Part shown: piece by piece, positions 15,725-24,201 of the stretch
How the letters are laid out: each line of letters opens with the position of its first letter
How positions within the stretch are numbered: the first letter of the stretch is position 1
DNA from: Joostella atrarenae
GTDB taxonomy: Bacteria; Bacteroidota; Bacteroidia; Flavobacteriales; Flavobacteriaceae
Direction: 5' to 3'
NCBI RefSeq assembly: GCF_021764745.1
Contig: NZ_JAETXX010000001.1
Location: 1 to 64,000, forward strand
DNA: 64,000 nucleotides
Program-made: the position numbers and the translations under genes
The notes under the pieces: model-generated
Databases searched by the model: none
What the model saw: the letters and a program-made list of their open reading frames with translations, nothing else
What the model was told of the DNA's origin: nothing

Positions 15725-16981
15725 TTATTCTTCTCTTAATGCTTCTATTGGTTTTATCTTCACAGCTCTATTTGCTGGTATCAATCCTATTAACACACTC
15801 AATGAAATCATCAATATAAATGAAAATAGAATTTGTGGGATACTCACCGTTGGATTTACGAAAGGAAACTCATCTGAATTTCCAAACTTATAATCTAAAA
15901 AATGCAACGCTGCTACCGATATAACAAAACCTACTAAACCAGCAAAGGTTGTAAGTACAATAGATTCTAATATAATTTGTCTTTTTATAATCTTAGGAGT
16001 TGCTCCTAAAGCTCTCCTTACTCCAATCTCATTTGTTCGCTCTTTTACTGTAATCAGCAGGATATTACTAACTGCGATTACTCCCGCTAGCAATGTGAAT
16101 ATTCCAACGAAAAAGGAAAACCCTTGCAGTACAAATGTAAATGCACTAATCCCTTTGAATATCTCTGAGAAATCGAAAGATCCAATCGCTCTAATATCGT
16201 CAGGATGAATACTATATTTTCTTTTTAAAATTGTTTTAATTTTATTTTCAGCTACAGCAACCTCTTTATCAGGGTCTACCAAAATAGCCATCCAGCCTAT
16301 TTTATTTCCGCTATTAAAAGCCTTTTGAAAAGTTGTAAACGGTACAAAAATTGAATTCTCGCCTTCGAAATTTATGTTATCGTTCTTCTTATAAATCCCA
16401 ACAACAGAAAAGTATATTCCATTTATTTTAACTGATTTCCCTATTGCTTTTTCCCCTTTATCGAACAGTAATTTATAGGCATCTACACCTATAACACAGA
16501 CTTTTTTAGATTCTTCAATATCGTTATGGTTGATAAATCGACCTTCAACAATTCGCTTTTTTGAAACTAAATCTATGCTAGGATAATCTCCATAAACTCC
16601 AGAACCACTAGTTCTACCGTTACGAATAACTGTTGCTGTACCACCAAAATCTCCAAGTTGAATTCTCGGCGCTATAATATCTACTTCGCTAACTTGCTTT
16701 TTAATAAGATCAACATCTTCTAAAGTAAAATCTATCGGTCTACCACGTTCAAACCCTTTGTATGCCATAGATGTGTTTTGGGTCCACATAAACATACTAT
16801 TGGTAGCTGTACCAGCAAAAATCTTATTGAATCCATTAGACATTCCGTTGGTAGCACCCAATAAAAGAATTAAGATTACGATTGCAAAAATTACCCCAAG
16901 AGTGGTGAGAAATGTTCTCAACATATTCTTAGTTAGCGTACTAAAAACTTCTGTCCAAAGGTCTCTATCAAATATTCCCAT
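15725..16981 (-). CDS. MacB/FtsX-type ABC permease (second of pair)
   Basis: A 418-residue permease with the MacB layout: one N-terminal membrane helix (about 18-42), a large periplasmic MacB_PCD domain (about 45-270), then three C-terminal helices with the FtsX-like motif around ITVKERTNEIGVRRALGATP. It has no ATPase domain, unlike E. coli MacB, and uses the separately encoded ATPase. Two-residue spacing to the paralogous permease upstream (3 bp) suggests the two proteins form a heterodimer. Confidence 0.92.
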   Translation of the reverse strand: MGIFDRDLWTEVFSTLTKNMLRTFLTTLGVIFAIVILILLLGATNGMSNGFNKIFAGTATNSMFMWTQNTSMAYKGFERGRPIDFTLEDVDLIKKQVSEVDIIAPRIQLGDFGGTATVIRNGRTSGSGVYGDYPSIDLVSKKRIVEGRFINHNDIEESKKVCVIGVDAYKLLFDKGEKAIGKSVKINGIYFSVVGIYKKNDNINFEGENSIFVPFTTFQKAFNSGNKIGWMAILVDPDKEVAVAENKIKTILKRKYSIHPDDIRAIGSFDFSEIFKGISAFTFVLQGFSFFVGIFTLLAGVIAVSNILLITVKERTNEIGVRRALGATPKIIKRQIILESIVLTTFAGLVGFVISVAALHFLDYKFGNSDEFPFVNPTVSIPQILFSFILMISLSVLIGLIPANRAVKIKPIEALREE

Positions 16982-16983
16982 AG

Positions 16984-18213
16984 TTAGTCGGCTCTTAGTG
17001 CTACAATTGGTTTTACACGTGCTGCATTTATTGCAGGTATTAATCCTGCTAATAATCCTGCTACAACTAATACAATTGTAGAAGTTACAACAGTTACAGT
17101 GTCTACTGATGGATTTGAAAAAGCAGGGGCATCTATAATTGGCGATATAACTCCAACAACTGCCATTGCAAATAACATCCCAATTAATCCAGAAATTGAA
17201 GTAATAAACACAGACTCCAGCAATACCAATTTAATAACATCAAATGGTTTTGCTCCCAGCGCCTTTCTTACCCCAATTTCTTTGGTACGTTCTTTAATAA
17301 TAAAAACTAATATATTTCCTATCCCCACAATCCCGGCGATTAGAATCAACATTCCGATTCCGATACTTATTGCAGAAAGCATTGTTGTGAAGTTAGAAAC
17401 ATCCGAAAAACCTTCAGCATAATTATTCATATATAGCGCGCCTTGATCTTCTGGATCTATAACTAATCTACGTTTTAATACGTGTTCTAAATTATCTGAG
17501 AAATTTATCGCTTCAGCAAAATTAAACTCAGGATTATACGTTAATGCAATCTGATCTATGTCTTGTGTATTGCTATAAAGCCTTTGCATGGTTGTAACAG
17601 GAGCATACATATTACGTTCCTCTCTTTCGTTCCCATCATCAGAAAAAATACCAATTACTTTATAAGCTAACTTATTAAGGATTATATTTTCGCCTATTGG
17701 ATCGGTATCTTTAAATAACTCTTGCGCAATAACTTTACCAATCACCACAACCTTAAGCGTGTTGCGCATATCGTTATCATTAATATATCGCCCACGATCT
17801 ATAACCGTTCTTTCTATTATTTGATGATCTGGATTTACCCCGCGAACAGAATAGGACCCTGTTTCCTTTCCGAACCTTGCTTCTACACCCTTAGAAAATC
17901 TAGGTGTAATATACTCGTAATACCCTTCGAAACTTTTAGCTATAAAATCTAAGTCTTCATTTTCAAACTGAATCCTTCTCCCTGCTTCAAACCCTTTGTA
18001 AGGTTTCGTTGTAGTCCCTGGATATATAAATATTGAATTTGTAGCATCGTCATTAAACTGCTTTGTAAAGCCATTTTTCATGCCATCTACAGAAGCTAGC
18101 AGTAGCACAAGAATAAAAATACCCCAAGCGACAGAAAAACCAGTTAAGAAAGTTCTAAGCTTGTTGCTTTTTATACTGTGGAATATTTCTGACCAAAGAT
18201 CTCTACTGAACAT
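16984..18213 (-). CDS. MacB/FtsX-type ABC permease (first of pair)
   Basis: A 409-residue permease with the same fold as its downstream neighbour: N-terminal helix (about 18-42), periplasmic MacB_PCD domain, and a C-terminal three-helix FtsX part with IKERTKEIGVRKALGAKP. The two proteins share motifs along their length and look like an old duplication. Its start lies inside the end of the ATPase gene (11-bp overlap), so the two are translationally coupled. Substrate unknown: macrolides, lipids, peptides and lipoproteins are all known for the family. Confidence 0.92.
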   Translation of the reverse strand: MFSRDLWSEIFHSIKSNKLRTFLTGFSVAWGIFILVLLLASVDGMKNGFTKQFNDDATNSIFIYPGTTTKPYKGFEAGRRIQFENEDLDFIAKSFEGYYEYITPRFSKGVEARFGKETGSYSVRGVNPDHQIIERTVIDRGRYINDNDMRNTLKVVVIGKVIAQELFKDTDPIGENIILNKLAYKVIGIFSDDGNEREERNMYAPVTTMQRLYSNTQDIDQIALTYNPEFNFAEAINFSDNLEHVLKRRLVIDPEDQGALYMNNYAEGFSDVSNFTTMLSAISIGIGMLILIAGIVGIGNILVFIIKERTKEIGVRKALGAKPFDVIKLVLLESVFITSISGLIGMLFAMAVVGVISPIIDAPAFSNPSVDTVTVVTSTIVLVVAGLLAGLIPAINAARVKPIVALRAD

Positions 18214-18907
18214 ACGGAGAAACTCTTACTTGTTCTACATAGGAATCTTCAACTATAACACCATCTTTAAGATGAACAATACGCTTACACATATGTGCAA
18301 TATCATCTTCGTGAGTTACTACCAAAATAGTCTTTCCTTCGTCATTAATTTTCTGGATAAGATCCATCACTTCATGAGAGGTTTTACTATCTAAAGCTCC
18401 TGTTGGCTCATCGGCTAACATTACTTTTGGTTCTGCCGCTAATGCTCTCGCTATGGCAACCCTTTGTTTTTGTCCTCCAGAAAGTTCACTTGGTAAATGA
18501 TCTACCCAAGGTCCCAATCCAACCGATTCGAGGTGCTTTATGGCACGCTCTTTTCTAACTTTTCTATTTACTCCTTGGTAATAAAGTGGAAGTGCCACAT
18601 TTTCCCAAGCAGATTTATAATTTATTAAATTGAAAGATTGGAAAATAAAACCTAAGAATTTGTTACGGTAATTGGCCGCTTTGGTTTCACTAAGGTCTCT
18701 AATTGTAACGCCATCCAAAAGATATTCTCCCTCATCCAGATTATCTAACATTCCTAAGATATTAAGTAATGTAGATTTTCCAGATCCAGAAGACCCCATT
18801 ATAGCAACCAATTCTCCTTCTTTTACTGAAAAGTTAATTCCTTTAAGCACATGAAGGGAATTACTACCCATGTGGTACGACTTATGAAGGTCTTTTATTT
18901 CGATCAT
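18203..18907 (-). CDS. ABC transporter ATP-binding protein (MacB/LolD type)
   Basis: A 234-residue ATPase with Walker A GSSGSGKS at residues 38-45, the signature LSGGQKQRVAIARAL, and Walker B VMLADEPTGALD followed by a switch histidine (VVTHEDD). I chose the ATG at 18907 (MIEIKDLHKSY) because the canonical N-terminal strand begins there; an upstream ATG at 18934 only adds a non-family extension. It is the first gene of the export operon (ATPase, two permeases, adaptor, TolC). Confidence 0.95.
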   Translation of the reverse strand: MIEIKDLHKSYHMGSNSLHVLKGINFSVKEGELVAIMGSSGSGKSTLLNILGMLDNLDEGEYLLDGVTIRDLSETKAANYRNKFLGFIFQSFNLINYKSAWENVALPLYYQGVNRKVRKERAIKHLESVGLGPWVDHLPSELSGGQKQRVAIARALAAEPKVMLADEPTGALDSKTSHEVMDLIQKINDEGKTILVVTHEDDIAHMCKRIVHLKDGVIVEDSYVEQVRVSPYVQ

Positions 18908-18931
18908 GATGGTTAGTTTTCTTAAATAACA

Positions 18932-18948
18932 CACTAATATTATTAGTG
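18932..18948. promoter_or_regulatory. Palindromic operator candidate of the export operon
   Basis: CACTAATA (18932-18939) and TATTAGTG (18941-18948) form a perfect 8-bp inverted repeat around one T. It lies right after the predicted transcription start from the -7 element at 18955-18962 and 25 bp upstream of the chosen ATPase start, a good place for a repressor dimer. Confidence 0.45.
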
Positions 18949-18954
18949 AAAATA

Positions 18955-18962
18955 CAAAAATA
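18955..18962 (-). promoter_or_regulatory. -7 element of the export operon
   Basis: The minus strand reads TATTTTTG, an exact TAnnTTTG match, 48 bp upstream of the ATPase start. Confidence 0.45.
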
Positions 18963-19077
18963 TAAGCTTGGTTAAATCACTCTTACGATAATAAGACTTA
19001 TATAAACGCTAATTGTTACAAAATAATTAACTTTTTTTGAAAAAAAATTAATCAACTGACTATCAGAATAAAATAAT

Positions 19078-19290
19078 TTACTTCATTCTCTTAAAAATAA
19101 AGAAACCTATAACAGCTATTAATATGTATGGAACAGCCATTAGATAAACAATACCGTTATTAATACCTTCAGCAACTTCTTCGTTACCTCCAGTTTCTAG
19201 AACGGCACGACACATTGCACATTGCGCTTGAAGAAAGTCTGGCAATAGCACTAAAACTAAAATTATTAATATAAATTTTATGCTTTTCAT
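19078..19290 (-). CDS. Small membrane protein of the cytochrome oxidase assembly group
   Basis: A 70-residue protein with an N-terminal hydrophobic signal (about 4-20, ending LQAQ), a short mature segment with CAMCRAVLETGG and a second hydrophobic helix (about 45-65) followed by FKRMK. I chose the ATG at 19290; the longer open frame back to 19365 has a poor Cys-rich leader overlapping the DUF420 gene. Such proteins recur beside SCO and DUF420 genes in Flavobacteriaceae. The periplasmic Cys-x-x-Cys suggests a redox or metal role, but the function is not established. Confidence 0.75.
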   Translation of the reverse strand: MKSIKFILIILVLVLLPDFLQAQCAMCRAVLETGGNEEVAEGINNGIVYLMAVPYILIAVIGFFIFKRMK

Positions 19291-19301
19291 TTTAATGACT
19301 T

Positions 19302-19832
19302 TTAACTGTAATAAGGAGAAATCATAAGGTAAACAACAACACCAGTAACGGCTACATATAACCACAGAGGAAATGTTATTCTAGCTATCTTTCTGTGCTT
19401 ATCGAAACGCTTAGATAATGCTCGTACAAATGTGATTAATACTAAAGGAATGATCGCAATAGAAAGTATTATGTGTGTTATTAAAATAAAATAATAAACA
19501 TACTTTATAGCTCCTTCACCCCCAAACACTGTAGAATCTGAAGTCATATGATACGCCACATACATAACTAAAAATGCAATGGAAAGACCAATACAGGTTT
19601 TCATTAAACGTTCATGTAAAACAACATTTTTATTCTTAATTGCAATCACTGCAATTACCAATAATACTGCAGTTAAACCATTTACAGTAGCATATATTGG
19701 TGGCAAAAAAGATAACGGCTCTACATTTGGTAGTTTTATCCCAAAAAGAGCTGCAACAGCAACAGGAATAACTATCGACAAGATAACTATCCATTTATTA
19801 TATTTTTTTTCAAGAGAAGTATTAGAATCCAT
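19302..19832 (-). CDS. DUF420 membrane protein (CtaM-like, cytochrome oxidase assembly)
   Basis: A 176-residue membrane protein with five hydrophobic segments and the DUF420 pattern: LPPIYATVNGLTAVLLV, HERLMKTCI, MYVAYHMTSD, ITHIILSIAIIPLVLIT and RITFPLWLYVAVTGVVVYLM. Conserved histidines lie in the second, third and fourth segments. In Firmicutes a member (CtaM) is required for heme-copper oxidase activity. Here it sits between a SCO gene and a small redox-like gene downstream of oxidase genes, which fits oxidase maturation. Confidence 0.9.
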   Translation of the reverse strand: MDSNTSLEKKYNKWIVILSIVIPVAVAALFGIKLPNVEPLSFLPPIYATVNGLTAVLLVIAVIAIKNKNVVLHERLMKTCIGLSIAFLVMYVAYHMTSDSTVFGGEGAIKYVYYFILITHIILSIAIIPLVLITFVRALSKRFDKHRKIARITFPLWLYVAVTGVVVYLMISPYYS

Positions 19833-19837
19833 TCTTA

Positions 19838-20515
19838 TTATTTTAGAAGTATAGCAATATCCTGTTCTATCATTTTAACACCTTCATCCGTAGTACCATC
19901 ATAATACACTATCGGATTCCCGAAATCATCAGGTCTAGATCTAATGTATCCATCTCTATCTATTAAAGCGAATAATCCTGAGTGCTCAAAACCTCCGTTA
20001 ACATTTGCATTTTTACCTGCATATAAATTAAAACCAGTATTAGAGAGCTTATATACCTGATCTAAATCCCCTGTCATTAAATGCCAATTAGGATTGGTAA
20101 TCTCATATTTATCTGCATATTCCTTTAAAACCTCCGGCGTATCATGATCTGGATTAATTGTAAAAGAAGCGATCGCAAAGTCATCATTTCTTTTAAATCG
20201 ATTTTGAAGCTTCACCATATTCTCAGTCATAACTGGGCAGATTGATGGACAAGTAGTAAAGAAAAATTCAACTACATAGACTTTCCCTTCATAATCTTTA
20301 TTAGTAATAGTAGCTCCATTTTGATCTACAAACTCAAAAGAAGGCACTTCTCCCATTTTGAGTAAGTCGGAAGCCTCCATTTTCTTTTCTCCAATAGCAT
20401 GTCTATCTGTGTCTACTACAGTTCCATTTTGTATACGTTCTATAATTTTAGGAATAAAAATAATTCCAAAAACCAATACTACAAACCCTACTACTATGTA
20501 CGACTTATTCTTCAT
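19838..20515 (-). CDS. SCO1/SenC-family copper chaperone
   Basis: A 225-residue thioredoxin-fold protein anchored by an N-terminal helix (about 5-22). It has the copper-binding CPSIC (Cys89 and Cys93, in TTCPSICPVM) and the distal ligand His178 in GFEHSG, plus the SCO-typical NPDHDTPEVL and LIDRDGYIRSRPDDFG. SCO proteins deliver copper to, or reduce, the CuA site of oxidase subunit II in the periplasm. It overlaps the cysteine-less paralogue upstream by 11 bp. Confidence 0.95.
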   Translation of the reverse strand: MKNKSYIVVGFVVLVFGIIFIPKIIERIQNGTVVDTDRHAIGEKKMEASDLLKMGEVPSFEFVDQNGATITNKDYEGKVYVVEFFFTTCPSICPVMTENMVKLQNRFKRNDDFAIASFTINPDHDTPEVLKEYADKYEITNPNWHLMTGDLDQVYKLSNTGFNLYAGKNANVNGGFEHSGLFALIDRDGYIRSRPDDFGNPIVYYDGTTDEGVKMIEQDIAILLK

Positions 20516-21182
20516 CTTTATTATACTTTAAGAAAGCGTCTTTTTCTGTAACCCCATTTTTCTTTACTGCTAGTCGATATTCTGCTAACAACACCTTTAT
20601 ATCGTCTATCATTTTATTATTCAACACTGCAACAGAAGTAGCATCATAACCATAGAGTTTTCTACCTGTATGATCATCTTTTAATCTACCACGTAAACTA
20701 GCATCTTTATCAACAATAAAAACATAAGGACTATAAAGTTCTTCATTTAGAGAAAACGGCGTTTCAAGACTTTTAAAAACAGATTTTATTTTTTCTTCTG
20801 AAGTAAATACAAAATGCCAATTAGATATATCTGTAAGAGACTTAAGTTCTACTTTAAGATTCTCAACATCTTGCTCGCTTCCTTTTGGAGATAAAAAAAC
20901 AAATTGAAAATCTGTGAAACCTCCAAAGCGTTTAAATATTTTCTGATTAAGGTTAAAAGCATTTAATTTATGAGCTTCTACATTATCACCTAAAAAACCT
21001 AATACGGTAATTTTATCTTTAAACTCAACTCCTAATCCATCGGCATCTTCAAGTCCGCTAACTTCTTCTATTTCTGAATTAAGAATTGGTAGTTTGCCAA
21101 AATTATTAACTCCAGAAGCAAAAAAAAGATACACAGCAATAGGAAGCACAAACAATACTGTAAGAACAATATACTTCTTCAT
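20505..21182 (-). CDS. Cysteine-less SCO-like membrane-anchored protein
   Basis: A 225-residue protein with an N-terminal anchor (about 4-22) and a thioredoxin-like layout that parallels the SCO protein next door: a strand ITVLGFLGD where SCO carries CxxxC, a middle region SNWHFVFTSEE like NPNWHLMTGD, and FIVDKDASLRGR like LIDRDGYIRSR. It has no cysteine at all, so it cannot bind copper as SCO does. The 11-bp overlap with sco suggests that the two are made together, and possibly form a complex. The relationship to SCO is my inference from motif order. Confidence 0.7.
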   Translation of the reverse strand: MKKYIVLTVLFVLPIAVYLFFASGVNNFGKLPILNSEIEEVSGLEDADGLGVEFKDKITVLGFLGDNVEAHKLNAFNLNQKIFKRFGGFTDFQFVFLSPKGSEQDVENLKVELKSLTDISNWHFVFTSEEKIKSVFKSLETPFSLNEELYSPYVFIVDKDASLRGRLKDDHTGRKLYGYDATSVAVLNNKMIDDIKVLLAEYRLAVKKNGVTEKDAFLKYNKDEE

Positions 21183-21216
21183 TTAAGATATAATTAAAAA
21201 CAGTGTAAAAATAAAA

Positions 21217-21237
21217 AAGACGGTTAAAAACCGCCTT
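21217..21237 (-). terminator. Terminator inside the oxidase/assembly gene string
   Basis: On the minus strand AAGGCGGTT pairs with AACCGTCTT (one G-T pair) around a three-base loop and is followed by a T-run. It lies 19 bp after the subunit IV stop codon, separating the oxidase genes from the SCO-like genes, perhaps only partly. Confidence 0.75.
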
Positions 21238-21255
21238 ATGAATATTGTTAAAGTA

Positions 21256-21603
21256 TTAAAAATCCCAACTCACAAAGCCATCTTGATAGACATCATGAAT
21301 GTAATTTCCTTCTACTAATAATATAAACATTAGATAAGGGATTAGGATTAATAACGGTAATACTATAGACCATCTAAAGCTTCCTTTCTCTCCTTCTAAG
21401 TGCATAAATGCCCAAGCAATATAATATGCTTTAACAAGTGTAAGAATAATAAAGATCCAGTTAAGCAACTTCATCCCTACAACATATGTATCTAGAGCAG
21501 CAGGTCTTATAATACCTAATATAACTTCTACGATAGTAATTACGGACATGATTCCGAAAACTACCCAAATTCTTTTTGTATTTGATTCGTGTGCGTGTGC
21601 CAT
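21256..21603 (-). CDS. Cytochrome c oxidase subunit IV family protein
   Basis: A 115-residue membrane protein with three hydrophobic segments (about 12-30, 42-65 and 78-100). The pattern LVKAYYIAWAFMHLEGEKGSFRW is typical of prokaryotic cytochrome oxidase subunit IV (CtaF/CyoD-like). The family stabilises the heme-copper oxidase core. It is the last gene of the cyoE-coxC-coxC-subunit IV string and is followed by a terminator. Subunits I and II are not in this window. Confidence 0.9.
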   Translation of the reverse strand: MAHAHESNTKRIWVVFGIMSVITIVEVILGIIRPAALDTYVVGMKLLNWIFIILTLVKAYYIAWAFMHLEGEKGSFRWSIVLPLLILIPYLMFILLVEGNYIHDVYQDGFVSWDF

Positions 21604-21622
21604 TTTTTTCTAACTATATAAT

Positions 21623-22600
21623 TTATACAAGGTAAAAGAAGGTAAATACGAATACCCAAACAAGATCTACAAAGTGCCAGTAAAGTCCAACCTTTTCTAC
21701 CATTTCGTAATTCTTTCTTCTTTCGTAAGTTCCTAGAATAACGTTTATAAAAATAATGATATTGATAACAACTCCAGATAATACGTGGAAACCGTGGAAT
21801 CCAGTAATAAAGAAGAAGAAATCTGCAAACAATCTATTTCCATATTCGTTGTGAACTAAGTTAGCTCCCTCAACTACCATTGCAGCTTGCCCAAGGCGCT
21901 CTGCAGTTTCATCACGAGAAAGAACAATTTTCTTTCCGTTCTCATCAGAAACTTCAGTTCTTGCTACTATATTTTTATTCGCTTCGAAACCTGCTTTTAC
22001 TTCAGCAACAGAGAAAGATGGTAATGCTGTTTCCGACATAAACCAGATCCCCTCATTAGATTCTTGCGTTTTACGCTCTCCATGTAATGGTTTTGCAAAA
22101 TCTGCTAATGCAACACGTTCTCCAGTAGTAGCATCTAAAAACTGAAGTATTCTTCCAGATCTAAGCTCTACTGCTCCGTATTCCCCTTTGATAAAGTTTT
22201 TCCACTCCCATGCTTGAGAACCAAGAAATATTGCTCCCCCGATGATGGTAAAAAACATATACCATATAACTTTAGTCTTTTTAAGTTGGTGTCCTGCATC
22301 TACTGCCAACACCATGGTTACAGAAGAAAATATAAGGATAAATGTCATTAATGCCACATAATACATAGGTGCATCTACACCATGTAAAAATGGGAAGTGA
22401 GTAAACACTTCATCGGCGATTGGCCATGTTTCGATAAACTTGTATCGAGAAAAACCGTAAGCGGCTAAAAATCCAGAAAAAGTTAATGCATCTGATACGA
22501 TGAAAAACCACATCATCATCTTACCATAACTAGCGTTAAGAGGTTTGTTGCCTCCGCCCCAAACTTTTTCTTCAGAACCTGTTGTAACAGTAGCTTCCAT
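21623..22600 (-). CDS. Cytochrome c oxidase subunit III with large soluble insert
   Basis: A 325-residue heme-copper oxidase subunit III. Membrane segments include MMMWFFIVSDALTFSGF, MTFILIFSSVTMVLAV and VIWYMFFTIIGGAIFLG in the first half, then FFFFITGFHGFHVLSGVV and LYWHFVDLVWVFVF in the second, with the family's conserved histidines. Between them, about residues 137-257, lies a hydrophilic stretch of some 120 residues that ordinary subunit III lacks. Subunit III supports stable turnover of the oxidase. A second, short subunit III is encoded 50 bp upstream. Confidence 0.93.
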   Translation of the reverse strand: MEATVTTGSEEKVWGGGNKPLNASYGKMMMWFFIVSDALTFSGFLAAYGFSRYKFIETWPIADEVFTHFPFLHGVDAPMYYVALMTFILIFSSVTMVLAVDAGHQLKKTKVIWYMFFTIIGGAIFLGSQAWEWKNFIKGEYGAVELRSGRILQFLDATTGERVALADFAKPLHGERKTQESNEGIWFMSETALPSFSVAEVKAGFEANKNIVARTEVSDENGKKIVLSRDETAERLGQAAMVVEGANLVHNEYGNRLFADFFFFITGFHGFHVLSGVVINIIIFINVILGTYERRKNYEMVEKVGLYWHFVDLVWVFVFTFFYLV

Positions 22601-22650
22601 AAATGTTAAAGTATTCTTATTTTAAAATTTTTCAAATTTACGTTTTTTAT

Positions 22651-23235
22651 TTATCTAAAGAAATAGAAAAATAAAATCAAATATACCCACAAAAAGTCTA
22701 GAAAGTGCCAAAACATCGCACCAAGCTCTAAACCAAGTGTTTGACCGGGTTTGTATTTTTCTTTAAAATGATTATAAATTACTACAATCAACACCAATAA
22801 ACCACCAAAAACGTGCACTAAATGCGAAAATACGATCGCATAAAGGAAAGATGTTGTTATTGTACTCTCTACTCCAGTGAAATAAAATCCTGCTTCTACG
22901 ATTTCTGCAAAACCACGAAATTGAAATATTACAAACACTATTCCTAGCCCTAAAGTAGTCAATAAAAGTCCAGTTGCAGCACTTCTTTTATTATCGTTGA
23001 CTGCTTTTTTTGCCAAGAAGAAAGTCACACTACTTAATACAATCGCTATTGTACTAATAACAAAAGCAACTGGAATATCTATAGCTGACACCCAGTCTGG
23101 CCTTGATTTACTTACAACATAAGCACTGGTTAACCCAGCAAACATCATTGCAATACTTATCATTCCAAACCAAAGCATCATTTTCTTAGCTCTAGCATTC
23201 TTTAATTCGCTACTCCCTTGAGTTAAATCCATCAA
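22651..23235 (-). CDS. Cytochrome c oxidase subunit III (short form)
   Basis: A 194-residue subunit III with five membrane segments, starting KKMMLWFGMISIAMMFAGL and ending LGAMFWHFLDFLWVYLILFFYFF. The FSHLVHVFGGLLVL segment carries the usual histidines. The start overlaps the cyoE stop (ATGA), so translation is coupled. Together with the longer neighbour it gives the paired subunit III arrangement seen in Bacteroidota caa3/aa3-type oxidase operons. Which form is in the main oxidase cannot be told from the sequence. Confidence 0.92.
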   Translation of the reverse strand: MMDLTQGSSELKNARAKKMMLWFGMISIAMMFAGLTSAYVVSKSRPDWVSAIDIPVAFVISTIAIVLSSVTFFLAKKAVNDNKRSAATGLLLTTLGLGIVFVIFQFRGFAEIVEAGFYFTGVESTITTSFLYAIVFSHLVHVFGGLLVLIVVIYNHFKEKYKPGQTLGLELGAMFWHFLDFLWVYLILFFYFFR

Positions 23236-24140
23236 CTTAAAAATTTATCTACTACATATACAATTTGCATTAATGTGATATAGCTAACACTAGCTAACAT
23301 CAATGCTCTTGCCGATTTATTGTCTCTTCTCTGATATAACCTGAATGCAAAAGTAAGCATTCCTATTCCTAGTAAAAAAATAATTATTGCTGCAGGAACA
23401 GAAAGCACCAATCTACCCGTTAATCCTGCAACTGGAAAAACAGAAGCCAGGATCATCCATATAGTATACATAATTATCTGTATAGCCGTAGCTTTATCTT
23501 TCTTTCCTGTTGGTAGCATTTTAAATCCTGCACGCTTGTAATCATCATCCAACATCCAACCAATAGCCCAAAAATGAGGAAACTGCCAAAAAAATTGAAT
23601 CATAAATAACGTACCTGGCTCTATACCAAAATCGTTAGTAGCAGCAACCCAACCTAACATAAAAGGGATAGCCCCAGGAAAAGCACCTACAAAAACAGCC
23701 AATGGCGTTTTAGTTTTTAAAGGCGTATATATACATGTGTATAAAAATATTGAAATCGCACCAAACATTGCCGTTTTAGGATTTACTACATATAAAGCAG
23801 TAACTCCAACAATGGTAAATACAATTGCAATAGTAAAAGCTACGGAAGTAGACATCCTTCCTGAAGGAATTGGTCTATTTTGAGTACGCTTCATAAGCGC
23901 ATCAAGATCTTTCTCTATGAGTTGATTGAAGGCATTGGAAGCTCCTACCATACAATAACCACCAAAGGACAATAGTAAAAGTATCTTCCAGCTAAAAACC
24001 TCCGCTCCCAGCAAATAACCTGCTATGGAGGAGAAAACCACACTAAAAGATAGTCCTGCTTTCGTGATTTGTTTAAAATCATCAAAAATCAGGGAAAGTG
24101 AATTTGTATTCGTAGCTGTATCCAACGTAGTTTTCATCAA
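23232..24140 (-). CDS. cyoE: Protoheme IX farnesyltransferase (heme O synthase)
   Basis: A 302-residue UbiA-family prenyltransferase. The motif NAFNQLIEKDLDALMKRTQ holds the Asp residues that bind Mg-diphosphate, followed by RPIPSGRMS. The second Asp-rich site is the LDDDYKRAGFKMLP loop. There are about eight membrane segments. It adds a farnesyl group to heme B to make heme O, needed by the oxidase encoded downstream. It is the first gene of the oxidase operon. Met2 is an equally good start. Confidence 0.96.
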   Translation of the reverse strand: MMKTTLDTATNTNSLSLIFDDFKQITKAGLSFSVVFSSIAGYLLGAEVFSWKILLLLSFGGYCMVGASNAFNQLIEKDLDALMKRTQNRPIPSGRMSTSVAFTIAIVFTIVGVTALYVVNPKTAMFGAISIFLYTCIYTPLKTKTPLAVFVGAFPGAIPFMLGWVAATNDFGIEPGTLFMIQFFWQFPHFWAIGWMLDDDYKRAGFKMLPTGKKDKATAIQIIMYTIWMILASVFPVAGLTGRLVLSVPAAIIIFLLGIGMLTFAFRLYQRRDNKSARALMLASVSYITLMQIVYVVDKFLS

Positions 24141-24158
24141 TCCATTCTAAATCGGCTG

Positions 24159-24189
24159 CAAAGATAACTCACAAAAGGTTTTTATGCAA
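24159..24189 (-). promoter_or_regulatory. Promoter of the cyoE-oxidase operon
   Basis: On the minus strand a TTG (24189-24187) is followed after 20 bp by TATCTTTG (24166-24159), matching the Bacteroidota promoter form TTG-N19-TAnnTTTG with one extra base. It ends 18 bp before the cyoE start. Confidence 0.6.
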
Positions 24190-24201
24190 TGATTTAGATG
24201 A

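Noticed and set aside
15693-15893. 66-codon open frame on the plus strand near the adaptor gene
   Set aside because: Most of it is antisense to the permease gene, and its start lies in a gap without promoter elements.
16758-17081. 107-codon open frame opposite the two permeases
   Set aside because: It is antisense to two clear permease genes and has the low-complexity hydrophobic composition of a shadow frame.
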